From the NCBI RefSeq assembly GCF_002368115.1, contig NZ_AP018316.1, positions 1,519,136-1,583,135 on the forward strand: a stretch of DNA of 64,000 nucleotides, in the 5' to 3' direction. Of this stretch, positions 10,301-17,413 are shown one piece after another. Positions within the stretch are counted from its first letter, which is position 1. Every line of letters begins with the position of its first letter. The notes under the pieces were generated by a model. The model did no database searches. It saw only the letters and a program-made list of their open reading frames with translations, and had not been told where the DNA came from. The DNA comes from Dolichospermum compactum NIES-806. Lineage in GTDB: Bacteria; Cyanobacteriota; Cyanobacteriia; Cyanobacteriales; Nostocaceae. A program made the position numbers and the translations under genes.

Positions 10301-11163
10301 TAGACGAAGTAAATAAACAAGCTGAAACACTAAAACAGAAAAATATAGAAGCAGAGTCAAAAATTCAAACAGCTAACGATAATATAAAAGCTGCGGAAAC
10401 AAAATCACAACAAGCAAAGATACAACAACAACAAGCAGAAAATAAAGCTCAACAGGCTCAAAAAACTTTTATTCAAGCAGATGCAGCTAAGAAAGAAGCC
10501 CTGCTAGTTACCAAACTAGAACAAGGTGGAGTCAATGTTTTAAGACAATTCCAACTTGAAGAGTTACCATCTTTAGTATCTGCGGTACAGAATGGCAAAA
10601 CTTTAAAAACATTAGTTAAAAATAAGACTTTGGATCAATATCCCACCATTAGCCCTATTTATGCCTTAAATAATATCCTCGACAACATAAAAGAACGTAT
10701 CCAATTTAAAGGGCATCAGGATTGGGTAAGGAGTGTGAGTTTCAGCCCCGACGGTAAAACCATTGCTACGGCATCCAATGACAATACAGCGCGGTTGTGG
10801 AACTTGCAGGGGCAACTCCTCCAGGAATTTAAAGGGCATCAGGATTGGGTAAGGAGTGTGAGTTTCAGCCCCGACGGTAAAACCATTGCTACGGCATCCA
10901 ATGACAATACAGCGCGGTTGTGGAACTTGCAGGGGCAACTCCTCCAGGAATTTAAAGGGCATCAGGATTGGGTAAGGAGTGTGAGTTTCAGCCCCGACGG
11001 TAAAACCATTGCTACGGCATCCGATGACAAAACAGCGCGGTTGTGGCCTGTGCGGGATTTAGATCGGGTAATTAAGGATGGTTGTGATTGGTTAAAGGAT
11101 TATTTACACAATCCGCAGATTAATTTGAGTGATAAGGATAGGCGGTTGTGTGATGGTGTGTGA
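7303..11163 (+). CDS. STAND NTPase with TPR, membrane, coiled-coil and WD40 parts
   Basis: A 1286-residue multidomain protein. Residues 1-180 form an alpha/beta domain of unknown family without a P-loop. About 190-460 is TPR-like helical repeat. The nSTAND NTPase follows, with Walker A GQSGVGKSS at 521-529 and Walker B LTVLIFDQFEEFF near 612-622. Residues about 911-930 (GLAVGLVIVAGMASVYG) are one membrane helix, 940-1070 a Gln/Lys/Ala-rich coiled coil, and 1135-1257 three WD40 blades of 41 residues. The C-terminus CDWLKDYLHN...DRRLCD is the usual tail of cyanobacterial WD40-STAND proteins. Three blades are too few for a closed propeller. Two segments (about 321-343 and 581-593) are encoded by dispersed repeats. 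Such STAND proteins are ligand-triggered switches; the ligand and output here are unknown. Confidence 0.85.
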   Translation: MNNSESPPENNNQSLRTILRAINFSQGQLSLIFLRCNYAKLRQEISAQLHQVSSIPIREITLTESVKSLYNQISQELGNEQPQALMISGLDCVKNINAVLSLSNQSREEFRKNCPFPILIWIDDQILRKIIRVAPDLENWGSILDFENDTDDLVNLLQETTQEIFTNDVIPSPQVYQEIESARQDLQNRGEDINPEIQAGLNLAFGLREYQQDHLDDALIYYQRSLQFWQSHHNLESHGITLVKISLAYTRKAEISNTEDQEDWQNARDNLQQALDIFEQAVRLDLIVEYINCLGEILRQQKAWNDLEKLAQKSLKLYENLSPCRREALIPPFLVGKGVRGLGKNYGFLAEVALENKEWLKANQNAEKALEILSNLPHVPSHERSLYRLFMALSHIGLGEIYIAIEILEFTKNESLPQYDPKLYIDILKKLSSLYFQEKEYLKSFNLKQEQLQTEQQYGFRAFVGASYLNPQRKVINSANAEIDNIGTIAPEISASGREQDVKRLRERIAGTQDKLTVIHGQSGVGKSSILQGGLIPALQQEPIGERDALPILLRVYTNWVEILGESLKSNVQTLSKLNVETRIPTHRTSLHSTVTIIQQLRKNADRNLLTVLIFDQFEEFFFVNNDQKQRKPFYDFLRVCLDIPFVKIVLSLREDYLHYLLELDRLCDLTVTNNNILDKNIRYYLGNFSPTDTKTVIKTLTEKTRFYLQIALIDELVKDLAGDIGEIRPIELQIVGTQLQTEKITTLKQYQDFGKKEKLVEKFLEDVIKDCGAENEQVARLVLYLLTDENFTRPLRTRAELVTQLREASENLDLVLNIFVASGLVLLLPESPADRYQLVHDYLVEFIRQQQGNELLAKLAKAEAELELSKQNELLAAEKLKQEQEARQLVEDAKIEADKKIQEGEKRLKLSSGLAVGLVIVAGMASVYGMNQLRETNVAKEKQTELQAQTQKLASQTQYLKLQSQQAEKNKQKAENKFKLAAQNTKKAQENLLAAKTKLDEVNKQAETLKQKNIEAESKIQTANDNIKAAETKSQQAKIQQQQAENKAQQAQKTFIQADAAKKEALLVTKLEQGGVNVLRQFQLEELPSLVSAVQNGKTLKTLVKNKTLDQYPTISPIYALNNILDNIKERIQFKGHQDWVRSVSFSPDGKTIATASNDNTARLWNLQGQLLQEFKGHQDWVRSVSFSPDGKTIATASNDNTARLWNLQGQLLQEFKGHQDWVRSVSFSPDGKTIATASDDKTARLWPVRDLDRVIKDGCDWLKDYLHNPQINLSDKDRRLCDGV
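8262..8332. repeat. Dispersed repeat inside a coding sequence (1)
   Basis: A hairpin-forming CTCTCTCC...GGAGAGAG word followed by a CCCCCTTTC...GAAGGGGG palindrome and GGGGTTAGGGGGTTAGG sits in frame within the STAND gene. It encodes a Pro/Arg/Gly-rich loop (LSPCRREALIPPFLVGKG) between two TPR helices. The same kind of sequence is otherwise intergenic here, which suggests an in-frame insertion. Confidence 0.6.
9044..9082. repeat. Dispersed repeat inside a coding sequence (2)
   Basis: The inverted repeat GTAGAGACG...CGTCTCTAC, with inner GAGAATCCCTACCCA, lies in frame in the STAND gene just upstream of the Walker B segment. The intergenic stretch 33735-33772 behind leuA carries nearly the same sequence. 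Within the protein it encodes ETRIPTHRTSLHS. Confidence 0.7.
10705..11073 (+). repeat. Three 123-bp WD40-encoding tandem repeats
   Basis: Units start at 10705, 10828 and 10951. The first two appear identical at nucleotide level; the third matches until the Asn/Asp codon changes near 11021 (NDNT becomes DDKT) and then diverges at TGGCCTGTG. Each unit encodes one 41-residue WD40 blade (FKGHQDWVRS ... LLQE). Identity at silent sites points to recent copy-number change. Confidence 0.9.
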
Positions 11164-11633
11164 AATTGTCAGAATTTTTTGTCAGAATCAGGATGTCCAG
11201 GATGATAGGATTGACAGGATTTTATTTTTGGTGGGATGTGAGGATTTTTTAATGATAAGAAAATTAATCTAAACATTCACATAAAAAATAATAAACTACC
11301 ATCCTGTACATCCTCAAATCCTGTAAATCCTGATATGGCTAACGCCACGCTTCGCTATCAGACAAAAAGAAAATTCATCCAAATATTCACATAAAAACAA
11401 TACCTTGTCCATTTTTTGTAGGTCGGGTTAAGCGACAGCGCAACCCGACGCATTTTTTGGGTTATGGCTATCGCCACACTATGGCTAACGCCACGCTCCG
11501 CGAACGTGAACGTGCCTCAACCCAACCTACAAATCAAGACTTTTTTCAATTTGGACAAGGTATTGTAAAAAATGATAAATTACCATCCTGTACATCCTCA
11601 AATCCTGTAAATCCTGATTCAGACAATATACTT
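11164..11633. other. Gene-free stretch made of nested repeats
   Basis: No gene is supported here. It contains AGGATT-type repeats (11185-11222), two identical 38-base copies beginning TACCATCCTGTACATCC at 11297-11334 and 11581-11618, a palindromic GGCTAACGCCACGC word near 11337-11360 and 11480-11500, and an inverted-repeat element at 11418-11530. An open frame continues upstream of the NlpC/P60 start through this DNA, but its residues are repeat-derived. Confidence 0.7.
11418..11530. repeat. GTAGGT...ACCTAC inverted-repeat element, copy 1
   Basis: The left end GTAGGTCGGGTTAAGCGACA and the right end CTCAACCCAACCTAC form imperfect inverted repeats. A second copy with the same ends and the same internal GCGACAGCG word lies at 54221-54368. 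The interior carries nested GCTAACGCCACGCTCCGCGAACG palindromes. It looks like a small non-autonomous element. Confidence 0.6.
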
Positions 11634-12329
11634 ATGTCAATAAACTTACTAATTCCCCATTCCCCAACAACGGAATATTTCTGTAACACTAACCTAAATA
11701 TCTATGATTCCCCTGAATGTGTCCGTTTAGCGACCCAAGCCGCCACAGGAAGACATTTACAAATAATATCAAATCATCAAGATAAAGCAATTGCAGTATG
11801 TTTATGTGAAGATGACTATCCAGGATGGTTATCACTTCCAGATTTGCAGTTTCTGCAACCCACAGAAACAAGATATCAACCCCAATTCATCTCAGCCGCA
11901 GAAATTCAACAACACATACCCACAGTTATCGCTTTTACCCAAGCCGCAAAACAACAAGATAATTATTACCTTTGGGGTGGCACAGTTGCACCTAATTATG
12001 ATTGTTCTGGTTTAATGCAATCAGCATTTAAATCTGTCGGTATTTGGCTACCCAGAGACGCTTATCAACAAGAAGCTTTTTCTCAAGCAATTGATATTAC
12101 TGAATTACAACCAGGAGATTTAATATTTTTTGGAACTCCTCAAAAAGCTACCCACGTGGGATTATATTTGGGTAATAATTGCTATATTCACAGTTCAGGA
12201 AAAGATCAAGGACGCAACGGTATTGGTATTGACCAACTTTCGGAACAAGGAGACAAAGTTAGTCAGGCTTATTATCAACAATTACGCGGCGCTGGTAGAG
12301 TTGTGAAAAGTTATGTTGGTAATTCGTAA
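11634..12329 (+). CDS. NlpC/P60 cysteine endopeptidase (gamma-D-Glu-L-diamino acid type)
   Basis: The 231-residue protein matches in length and layout the structurally known Nostoc/Anabaena enzymes that cut the gamma-D-glutamyl-diaminopimelate bond of wall peptides: an N-terminal SH3b-like domain (about 1-85) and a C-terminal NlpC/P60 domain. The catalytic residues are visible as Cys124 in YDCSGL, His174 in THVGLYLG and His186 in YIHSSG. No signal peptide is seen, which fits a role in recycling of imported wall peptides. I chose ATG 11634 because residues encoded further upstream come from dispersed repeats and the family starts at this point. Confidence 0.9.
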   Translation: MSINLLIPHSPTTEYFCNTNLNIYDSPECVRLATQAATGRHLQIISNHQDKAIAVCLCEDDYPGWLSLPDLQFLQPTETRYQPQFISAAEIQQHIPTVIAFTQAAKQQDNYYLWGGTVAPNYDCSGLMQSAFKSVGIWLPRDAYQQEAFSQAIDITELQPGDLIFFGTPQKATHVGLYLGNNCYIHSSGKDQGRNGIGIDQLSEQGDKVSQAYYQQLRGAGRVVKSYVGNS

Positions 12330-12703
12330 TTCTTAAAGAAGTTGGATGTATAAAAGTAGATCATAGCCCCCTCCCCGCAAGCAAGGAGGGGGTTGGGGGC
12401 TCACAAGGGTAGGTTTTTAATATTGTCTGTGAAGGCAAGACTGGGAAGACTTGGAGGGAACGTAGACAAGGAAGATTTTATCCGCACAATAGTCTTTTAA
12501 CGGTGTGTTATTGTTGCCAAAAAAAACATCATCCTGTAGGGTTTTCCTCCCTTGTCACCTTGTCCACCTTGTCGCCCAAGTCTTGCCCTCACCAGAATGT
12601 AAAAAACCTACACCTGTCAGGGGGGTTGGGGTTGGGGTTTTTGAGCTACCTATATCAACTTCCCAACCATGTAAAATTAACTATCAGTTATCACTTATCA
12701 GTA
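12330..12703. other. Gene-free stretch with palindromic repeats
   Basis: Holds a CCCCCTCCCCGC...GGAGGGGGTTGGGGGC palindrome (12366-12400) that may terminate the NlpC/P60 transcript, then sequence rich in CCTTGTCCACCTTGTC words and CAATTACCAATTAC words typical of cyanobacterial intergenic repeats. Two overlapping open frames run through it but have no family resemblance. Confidence 0.55.
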
Positions 12704-13726
12704 ATGATCAATCACCAATTACCAATTACTAATCACCGTTCGACTGACGCTCACGGCGGAAGCCAATCACCAATTTTAGATGTATCTGTAGTTGTCCCCA
12801 TAAAAGATGAGGTCGAAAGTTTACCTTTATTACTAAAAGCCATTTCTACGACTCTCACAGCTAGTGAATTGAATTATGAAATTATTTGTGTAGATGATGG
12901 TTCTAGTGATGGTACAGCAGAATTTCTCAAAGCACAAGCGCAAATTCGCACTGATTTAAAAGCGGTGATTTTGCGACGTAACTATGGACAAACTGCGGCT
13001 ATGTCTGCGGGCTTTAATTATGCTACAGCTAAAGTAATTGTGACTTTAGACGCTGATTTGCAAAATGACCCCGCTGATATTCCAATGTTATTAGCCAAGT
13101 TAGATGAAGGTTATGATTTAGTTAGTGGTTGGCGGCAAAATCGCCAAGATGGGGCGGTCAATCGGTTGCTTCCTTCTAAAATTGCCAATTGGTTAATTCG
13201 TGGGGCTACAAGCGTCTATATTCATGATTATGGTTGTTCTCTGAAAGCTTATCGGTCTGAATTGGTGGCAGATATGAATCTTTATGGGGAACTACACCGC
13301 TTTTTACCTGCTTTGGCATATATCGAAGGGGCAAGAATTACAGAAGTACCTGTGCGTCATCATGCGCGACGGTTTGGACAAAGTAAGTATGGGATATCGC
13401 GGACGTTCCGGGTATTGATGGATTTATTAACTATTCTATTTATGAAGAAGTTTCTCACCCGTCCTATGCACGTTTTTGGCTTGTTGGGATTAATTTCCAT
13501 GATTACTGGTGGGGGAATAGGTATATATTTAACTTTCATTAAATTGGCCTTTCATGTAGATATTGGTAGCCGTCCTTTGTTGATTTTGGCAGTGTTACTG
13601 TTGGTAACAGGAGTCCAGTTATTTTGCTTCGGTCTTTTGGCAGAATTACTGATGCGAACTTATCATGAATCTCAAGGACGACCAATCTATCGGGTGCGAG
13701 AAGTTGTGGCAAAAAATGTTAAGTAA
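12704..13726 (+). CDS. Family 2 glycosyltransferase, polyprenyl-phosphate type
   Basis: A 340-residue GT2 enzyme. VSVVVPIKDE opens the GT-A domain; CVDDGSSDGT (near residue 61) and TLDADLQNDP (near 114, the DxD metal/nucleotide-sugar site) are clear, as are GCSLKAYR and RRFGQSKYG. Two C-terminal membrane helices (about 265-290 and 295-325) place it with the DPM1/GtrB/ArnC-like enzymes that load a sugar onto undecaprenyl phosphate at the inner face of the membrane. I chose ATG 12704 because the frame upstream is repeat DNA; even residues 5-20 (NHQLPITNHRSTDAHGG) look repeat-derived, so the ancestral start may have been lost. The sugar is unknown. Confidence 0.85.
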   Translation: MINHQLPITNHRSTDAHGGSQSPILDVSVVVPIKDEVESLPLLLKAISTTLTASELNYEIICVDDGSSDGTAEFLKAQAQIRTDLKAVILRRNYGQTAAMSAGFNYATAKVIVTLDADLQNDPADIPMLLAKLDEGYDLVSGWRQNRQDGAVNRLLPSKIANWLIRGATSVYIHDYGCSLKAYRSELVADMNLYGELHRFLPALAYIEGARITEVPVRHHARRFGQSKYGISRTFRVLMDLLTILFMKKFLTRPMHVFGLLGLISMITGGGIGIYLTFIKLAFHVDIGSRPLLILAVLLLVTGVQLFCFGLLAELLMRTYHESQGRPIYRVREVVAKNVK

Positions 13727-13770
13727 CGTAACAATAGAGAAATAATACTTTTTGCATTATTGCATCTGCC

Positions 13771-14994
13771 GTGAAAGCCTTTGATACTTTTGACGCTAAT
13801 CTGCGAAAAAACCTGCTCATGTTATTTGCAGCGGGTCTGTCTTTCTGGTCAGGTTTGGCTTCATTATTGCCTACCTTACCCTTATATATTGAACATATTG
13901 GTGCAAGCAAACAAGAAATTGGCATTGTCATGGGTAGCTTTGCCATTGGGATGTTACTATGTCGCCCGTCAATGGGTGCTTTAGCAGATAATCGGGGTCG
14001 TAAAATAGTATTATTGATTGGAATGTCTGTGGCGGCGATCGCTCCTTTGGGATATTTATGTGTAAAATCAATTATCCCCCTCATGGTAATTCGTGCCTTT
14101 CATGGCATTAGTATCGCCGCTTTTGCCACAGCTTACATTGCCTTAGTCAGCGATTTAGCACCAGAACACCGTCGCGGTGAAGTCGTTGGTTACATGAGTT
14201 TGGTGAATCCTTTAGGTATGGGAATAGGTCCGGCTATAGGTGGATTTTTACAAGCAACTGCTGGTTATACACCATTATTTCTCTCATCTGCGGCTTTATG
14301 TTCCTTGGGTTTATTATGTATCATCCCCATTATTAATCCACCAATTGTCACCAAACCAACTAACAGTAAAAATTATAATTTCTGGCAAATATTAACTAGT
14401 CATCGGGTGCGGATTCCCGCTATCGTCTTACTCCTGAGTGGTTTGACTTTAGGTAGTTTGCATACTTTCATCTCCCTATTTATCAAATCAACCGGAGTTG
14501 ATTTAAATCCAGGTTTATTTTTTACTGCGGCGGCTGTCTCCAGTTTTAGTTGTAGATTATTTACTGGTAAAGCTTCTGATAGATATGGAAGGGGTTTATT
14601 TGTCACCATGAGTTTGATAGCTTATACATTCTCTGTCATCTGCATTTGGCAAGCAAATAACTCTTTCATGTTTTTATTGGGAGCATTGATGGAAGGCGCT
14701 GCTTCTGGTACACTTATTCCCATGATTTCTGTATTGATGACAGATAGGGCGTTACCCCACGAACGCGGGAGAATATTTGGTGCTTCCTTAATGGGATTTG
14801 ATATCGGTTTAGCGATCGCCGGTCCAATTCTTGGTACATTTGCCGAAACACTAGGTTATCGAGATATGTTTGGTTTGACTACAAGTTTAACCGTCATCGC
14901 CATGATCATCTTCATTACCCAGTCTAGCCGCAATATTCCTCAATCTCTGCGTTTTGCCCTTGGTCGCACAGAAGATATCTATGCCGTAAAATAA
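13771..14994 (+). CDS. MFS transporter
   Basis: A 407-residue protein with about 12 hydrophobic segments. It carries the major facilitator loop 2-3 motif as GALADNRGRK (about 69-78) and a related DRYGRG between helices 8 and 9. It probably exports a drug or metabolite by proton antiport; the closest general class is DHA1-like efflux proteins. Translation starts at GTG 13771, 45 bases after the glycosyltransferase stop, so the two may be co-transcribed. Substrate unknown. Confidence 0.85.
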   Translation: MKAFDTFDANLRKNLLMLFAAGLSFWSGLASLLPTLPLYIEHIGASKQEIGIVMGSFAIGMLLCRPSMGALADNRGRKIVLLIGMSVAAIAPLGYLCVKSIIPLMVIRAFHGISIAAFATAYIALVSDLAPEHRRGEVVGYMSLVNPLGMGIGPAIGGFLQATAGYTPLFLSSAALCSLGLLCIIPIINPPIVTKPTNSKNYNFWQILTSHRVRIPAIVLLLSGLTLGSLHTFISLFIKSTGVDLNPGLFFTAAAVSSFSCRLFTGKASDRYGRGLFVTMSLIAYTFSVICIWQANNSFMFLLGALMEGAASGTLIPMISVLMTDRALPHERGRIFGASLMGFDIGLAIAGPILGTFAETLGYRDMFGLTTSLTVIAMIIFITQSSRNIPQSLRFALGRTEDIYAVK

Positions 14995-14999
14995 CCGTA

Positions 15000-15020
15000 G
15001 GAGCGCAGGGCTTGCGCCCA
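15000..15020. terminator. Stem-loop after the MFS gene
   Basis: GCGCA (15003-15007) pairs with TGCGC (15013-15017) around GGGCT, immediately after the MFS stop. The same palindrome family (GGGGCGCAGGGCCTGCGCCC) follows murI at 41575-41594. It lacks a long T-run, so termination is inferred from position and fold only. Confidence 0.45.
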
Positions 15021-15085
15021 TATTCAGAAACCATTAAAAATGCACAAATTCCAAAAAAGGAACTTGTGCATTTAAAATCAGATAA

Positions 15086-15159
15086 TGGGCGAGGAGGGAT
15101 TCGAACCCCCGACACCGTGGTTCGTAGCCACGTGCTCTAGTCCACTGAGCTACACACCC
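15086..15159 (-). tRNA. tRNA-Arg (anticodon ACG)
   Basis: On the minus strand a 74-base cloverleaf reads GGGTGTG TA GCTC ... GAGC, anticodon arm CGTGG-CTACGAA-CCACG, T arm with GGTTCGAAT, acceptor 3' strand CTCGCCC and discriminator A. Loop position 34-36 is ACG, which decodes CGN arginine codons after A-to-I editing. CCA is not encoded. The acceptor helix has a U-U at pair 6-67. It is convergent with the MFS gene and close to moaC. Confidence 0.95.
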
Positions 15160-15196
15160 TTGACTCACGAATTTCATAATAGCACACACTTTCCCA

Positions 15197-15691
15197 ATGA
15201 CGCAAGCTAATTTTCCAAATTCTTTTCCACTAACCCATTTGGATGCCCAAGGACAAGCTCAAATGGTTGATGTATCAGGCAAAATCGCCACAATTCGCCA
15301 AGCTGTAGCCACTGGTAAGGTACGAATGTTACCTGAGACATTCGCCGCTATTCAAGCCGGAAACACTCCCAAAGGCGACGTTTTAGCCACCGCGAGATTG
15401 GCCGGCATCATAGCTGCTAAACAGACAGCAAATTTAATTCCTCTTTGTCACCCCTTACCGTTGCAAAAAATTACCGTTGAGATTATCCCCGATGCCCAAC
15501 TACCCGGTTATCAAATTGATGCCACCGTCAAAACCAAAGCAGAAACAGGTGTGGAAATGGAAGCTTTAACAGCGGTATCTATTGCCGCTTTAACTTTATA
15601 TGATATGGCTAAAGCCTTAGAAAAATCAATTCAGATTGAAGGAATTCATTTAGTCAGTAAGACAGGTGGAAAGTCTGGAGATTGGGGATAG
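15197..15691 (+). CDS. moaC: Cyclic pyranopterin monophosphate synthase
   Basis: The 164-residue product has the full length of MoaC, which converts the MoaA product to cyclic pyranopterin monophosphate in molybdenum cofactor synthesis. Diagnostic stretches are KGDVLATARLAGIIAAKQT, LIPLCHPLPL and KTKAETGVEMEALTAVS. The ATG at 15197 follows a short leader behind the divergent tRNA-Arg gene. No other moa genes are in the window, so it is a solitary locus. The cofactor would serve nitrate reductase among others. Confidence 0.95.
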   Translation: MTQANFPNSFPLTHLDAQGQAQMVDVSGKIATIRQAVATGKVRMLPETFAAIQAGNTPKGDVLATARLAGIIAAKQTANLIPLCHPLPLQKITVEIIPDAQLPGYQIDATVKTKAETGVEMEALTAVSIAALTLYDMAKALEKSIQIEGIHLVSKTGGKSGDWG

Positions 15692-15724
15692 TTGACATTT
15701 GTTGAATAAATCAGTACACTATTA

Positions 15725-15778
15725 CAAGGGAAATGCCGAAAACCCTTGGAGATGTAGCTGACTTAGGAAGCTACATCT
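15725..15778 (+). other. Paired hairpins downstream of moaC
   Basis: CAAGGG (15725-15730) pairs with CCCTTG (15743-15748), and immediately after it AGATGTAGCT (15750-15759) pairs perfectly with AGCTACATCT (15769-15778) around a 9-base loop. A further CAAGGG follows at about 15791. This may be the moaC terminator region or the structured left end of the IS200/IS605-like remnant that follows. No T-run closes it. Confidence 0.4.
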
Positions 15779-15849
15779 GTGCTTTAGACAAGGGATGAAG
15801 GCTAGAGGCAGGATTTATCCTGCATTGATTTTAATCCATATTCGTGATA

Positions 15850-16056
15850 CAACTATATTGTCACTAAAGACTTAAAAAGCTACCGAGGGACTCTCGGAAA
15901 GTTACGCTTGTCAGATATGATTTCGCCCGCCAAGTCCAACGAAATCAGGGCAAGAACCCAAATATTTAAGGCAGTGCCTGAAACTGGGATAACTGAGGGA
16001 TATAGACTGAAACTCTCTATAGAATCTCCGCGTCTTTAGACCGGAGAGTGTCAAGA
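15850..16056 (+). mobile_element. IS200/IS605-type remnant with tnpB 3' end
   Basis: The stretch ends in GAATCTCCGCGTCTTTAGACCGGAGAGTGTCAA. Its stem TCTCCG/CGGAGA (16025-16030 with 16042-16047) followed by GTGTCAA is the familiar right end of cyanobacterial IS605/IS1341 elements. The preceding 120 bases give an open frame ending in VPETGITEGYRLKLSIES, which resembles a TnpB tail. No transposase domain remains. Boundaries are approximate. Confidence 0.5.
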
Positions 16057-16226
16057 GCATTATCAATTTATTTGCTTTCCTGATTATTCTCATCGGCTTT
16101 TTTTGATGATGGAAACGATAGCGAAGATGATATTTTAAAAGTTTTGGGCGAATATAATTCACTACTACGTGGACTCATAAAAAATTGATATTTTTAACCC
16201 ACGTAGGTGGGTTTTGCCTGTGTAGC

Positions 16227-16288
16227 TGCGATTTCTAATCGCCTTTTCAAACTCAAAAACTTGCGATTTTTAATCGCCTTTTCAAACT
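16227..16288. repeat. 27-base direct repeat
   Basis: TGCGATTTCTAATCGCCTTT(TCAAACT) at 16227-16253 recurs with one substitution at 16262-16288. Each copy holds the palindrome GCGATTNNTAATCGC. The two copies lie just left of the 200-bp element at 16308. Confidence 0.7.
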
Positions 16289-16307
16289 AAGATAATTCAG
16301 ATTAAAT

Positions 16308-16507
16308 AGGACTTACGCACGCTCACTAATTTACCATGATATGAATGAAGGAAATTGCGTCGTTTTCGGCTTTGGGAATAACTTATTGAGTAGGGTGCGT
16401 CAGATAGAGGGAATCTGTTTTTTTGTCAAAATATCGTGTCTGACGCACCCTACAAGGGATAAAATTTACGTCACATATTTAGGGAATCTTGTCAATGCGT
16501 AAATCCT
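16308..16507. mobile_element. 200-bp inverted-repeat element, copy A
   Basis: It begins AGGACTTACGCA and ends TGCGTAAATCCT (imperfect terminal inverted repeats), and has an inner inverted repeat GTAGGGTGCGTCAGATA ... GTCTGACGCACCCTAC. It is flanked on both sides by ATTAAAT (16301-16307 and 16508-16514), consistent with a 7-base target duplication. It has no coding capacity. It ends five bases from the purU stop codon. Copy B (17414-17612) differs by only a few bases. Confidence 0.8.
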
Positions 16508-16518
16508 ATTAAATAAAT

Positions 16519-17394
16519 TTACTCAAAAACTACAGTTCTATTTCCATAAACTAAAACGCGATTTTGTAAATGCAATCTTACCGCCCTTGCTAACACAATT
16601 CTCTCTAAATCTTTCCCTTTTCTAATTAAATCATTCACCTCATCTCGATGACTTACCCGCACCACATCCTGTTCAATAATCGGTCCTGCATCTAAGTCAG
16701 CAGTGGCATAATGGGCTGTTGCACCAATAATTTTCACACCTCTTTCAAAGGCCCGATGATAGGGATTAGCACCAATAAATGCTGGTAAAAATGAATGATG
16801 AATATTAATAATTTGGGGGAATTTTTCAATAAAATCTGCGCTAACTATTTGCATATATTTGGCTAAAACTACTAAATCAATTTTGTATTCATGCAGTAAT
16901 TCTAGTTGTTTAGCTTCCTGTTCTTGTTTATTGTCCTTAGTAATAGGTAAGTAATGGTAATCAATACCAAATTGTGCAGCTATTGGTTGTAAATCAGGGT
17001 GATTACTCATAATTAAAGGAATCTCCGCATGAAATTCCTTAGCGCGATGTCTCCAAATTAAATCAAATAAACAATGATCTTGACGACTTACCCAAATAGC
17101 AATGCGGGGAAGAGTATCAGAAAAGTGTAATTCCCATTTTGCATTTAAGGGTTGAGCGAACACTTCGTGACGCTTCGCGAACGCATTAAAAGCAGGAGTA
17201 ATTACATCTTTGGGTAAATTAAACCCTTTTAATTGCCATTCTATCCGCGTTAGAAATAGTCCAGCTTCAAAATCTGTATGTTGATCTGCATGAGTAATAT
17301 TACCACCATTAGCATAAATGAAATTGGCAAATTTCGCTACCAATCCTCTTTGATCTGGACAAGAAATTAATAAAGTTGCTGTTTGTTTTGTCAT
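16519..17394 (-). CDS. purU: Formyltetrahydrofolate deformylase
   Basis: The 291-residue product hydrolyses 10-formyl-tetrahydrofolate to formate and tetrahydrofolate. An N-terminal ACT domain (1-85, starting TATLLISCPDQRGLVAKF) precedes a formyltransferase-like catalytic domain with the Asn/His of INIHHSFLPAF and the Asp of DAGPIIEQD. Residues about 72-79 (FAKRHEVF) lie in a palindromic GACGCTTCGCGAACGC sequence on the DNA and look like a small in-frame repeat insertion before AQPLNAKWELHFSD. Copy A of the 200-bp element ends 5 bases after the stop codon and copy B begins 20 bases before the ATG, so the native promoter must lie inside or beyond copy B. Confidence 0.93.
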   Translation of the reverse strand: MTKQTATLLISCPDQRGLVAKFANFIYANGGNITHADQHTDFEAGLFLTRIEWQLKGFNLPKDVITPAFNAFAKRHEVFAQPLNAKWELHFSDTLPRIAIWVSRQDHCLFDLIWRHRAKEFHAEIPLIMSNHPDLQPIAAQFGIDYHYLPITKDNKQEQEAKQLELLHEYKIDLVVLAKYMQIVSADFIEKFPQIINIHHSFLPAFIGANPYHRAFERGVKIIGATAHYATADLDAGPIIEQDVVRVSHRDEVNDLIRKGKDLERIVLARAVRLHLQNRVLVYGNRTVVFE

Positions 17395-17413
17395 GGAATT
17401 TTTGAAAGTTATT

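Noticed and set aside
10705..11073. Possible CRISPR-like array from three spaced repeats
   Set aside because: Units are contiguous 123-base coding repeats without unique spacers and encode WD40 blades.
12503..12703. N-terminal extension of the glycosyltransferase frame
   Set aside because: The extra codons fall in repeat DNA (CCTTGTCCACCTTGTC, CAATTACC words), and GT2 enzymes start near the VSVVVPIKDE strand.
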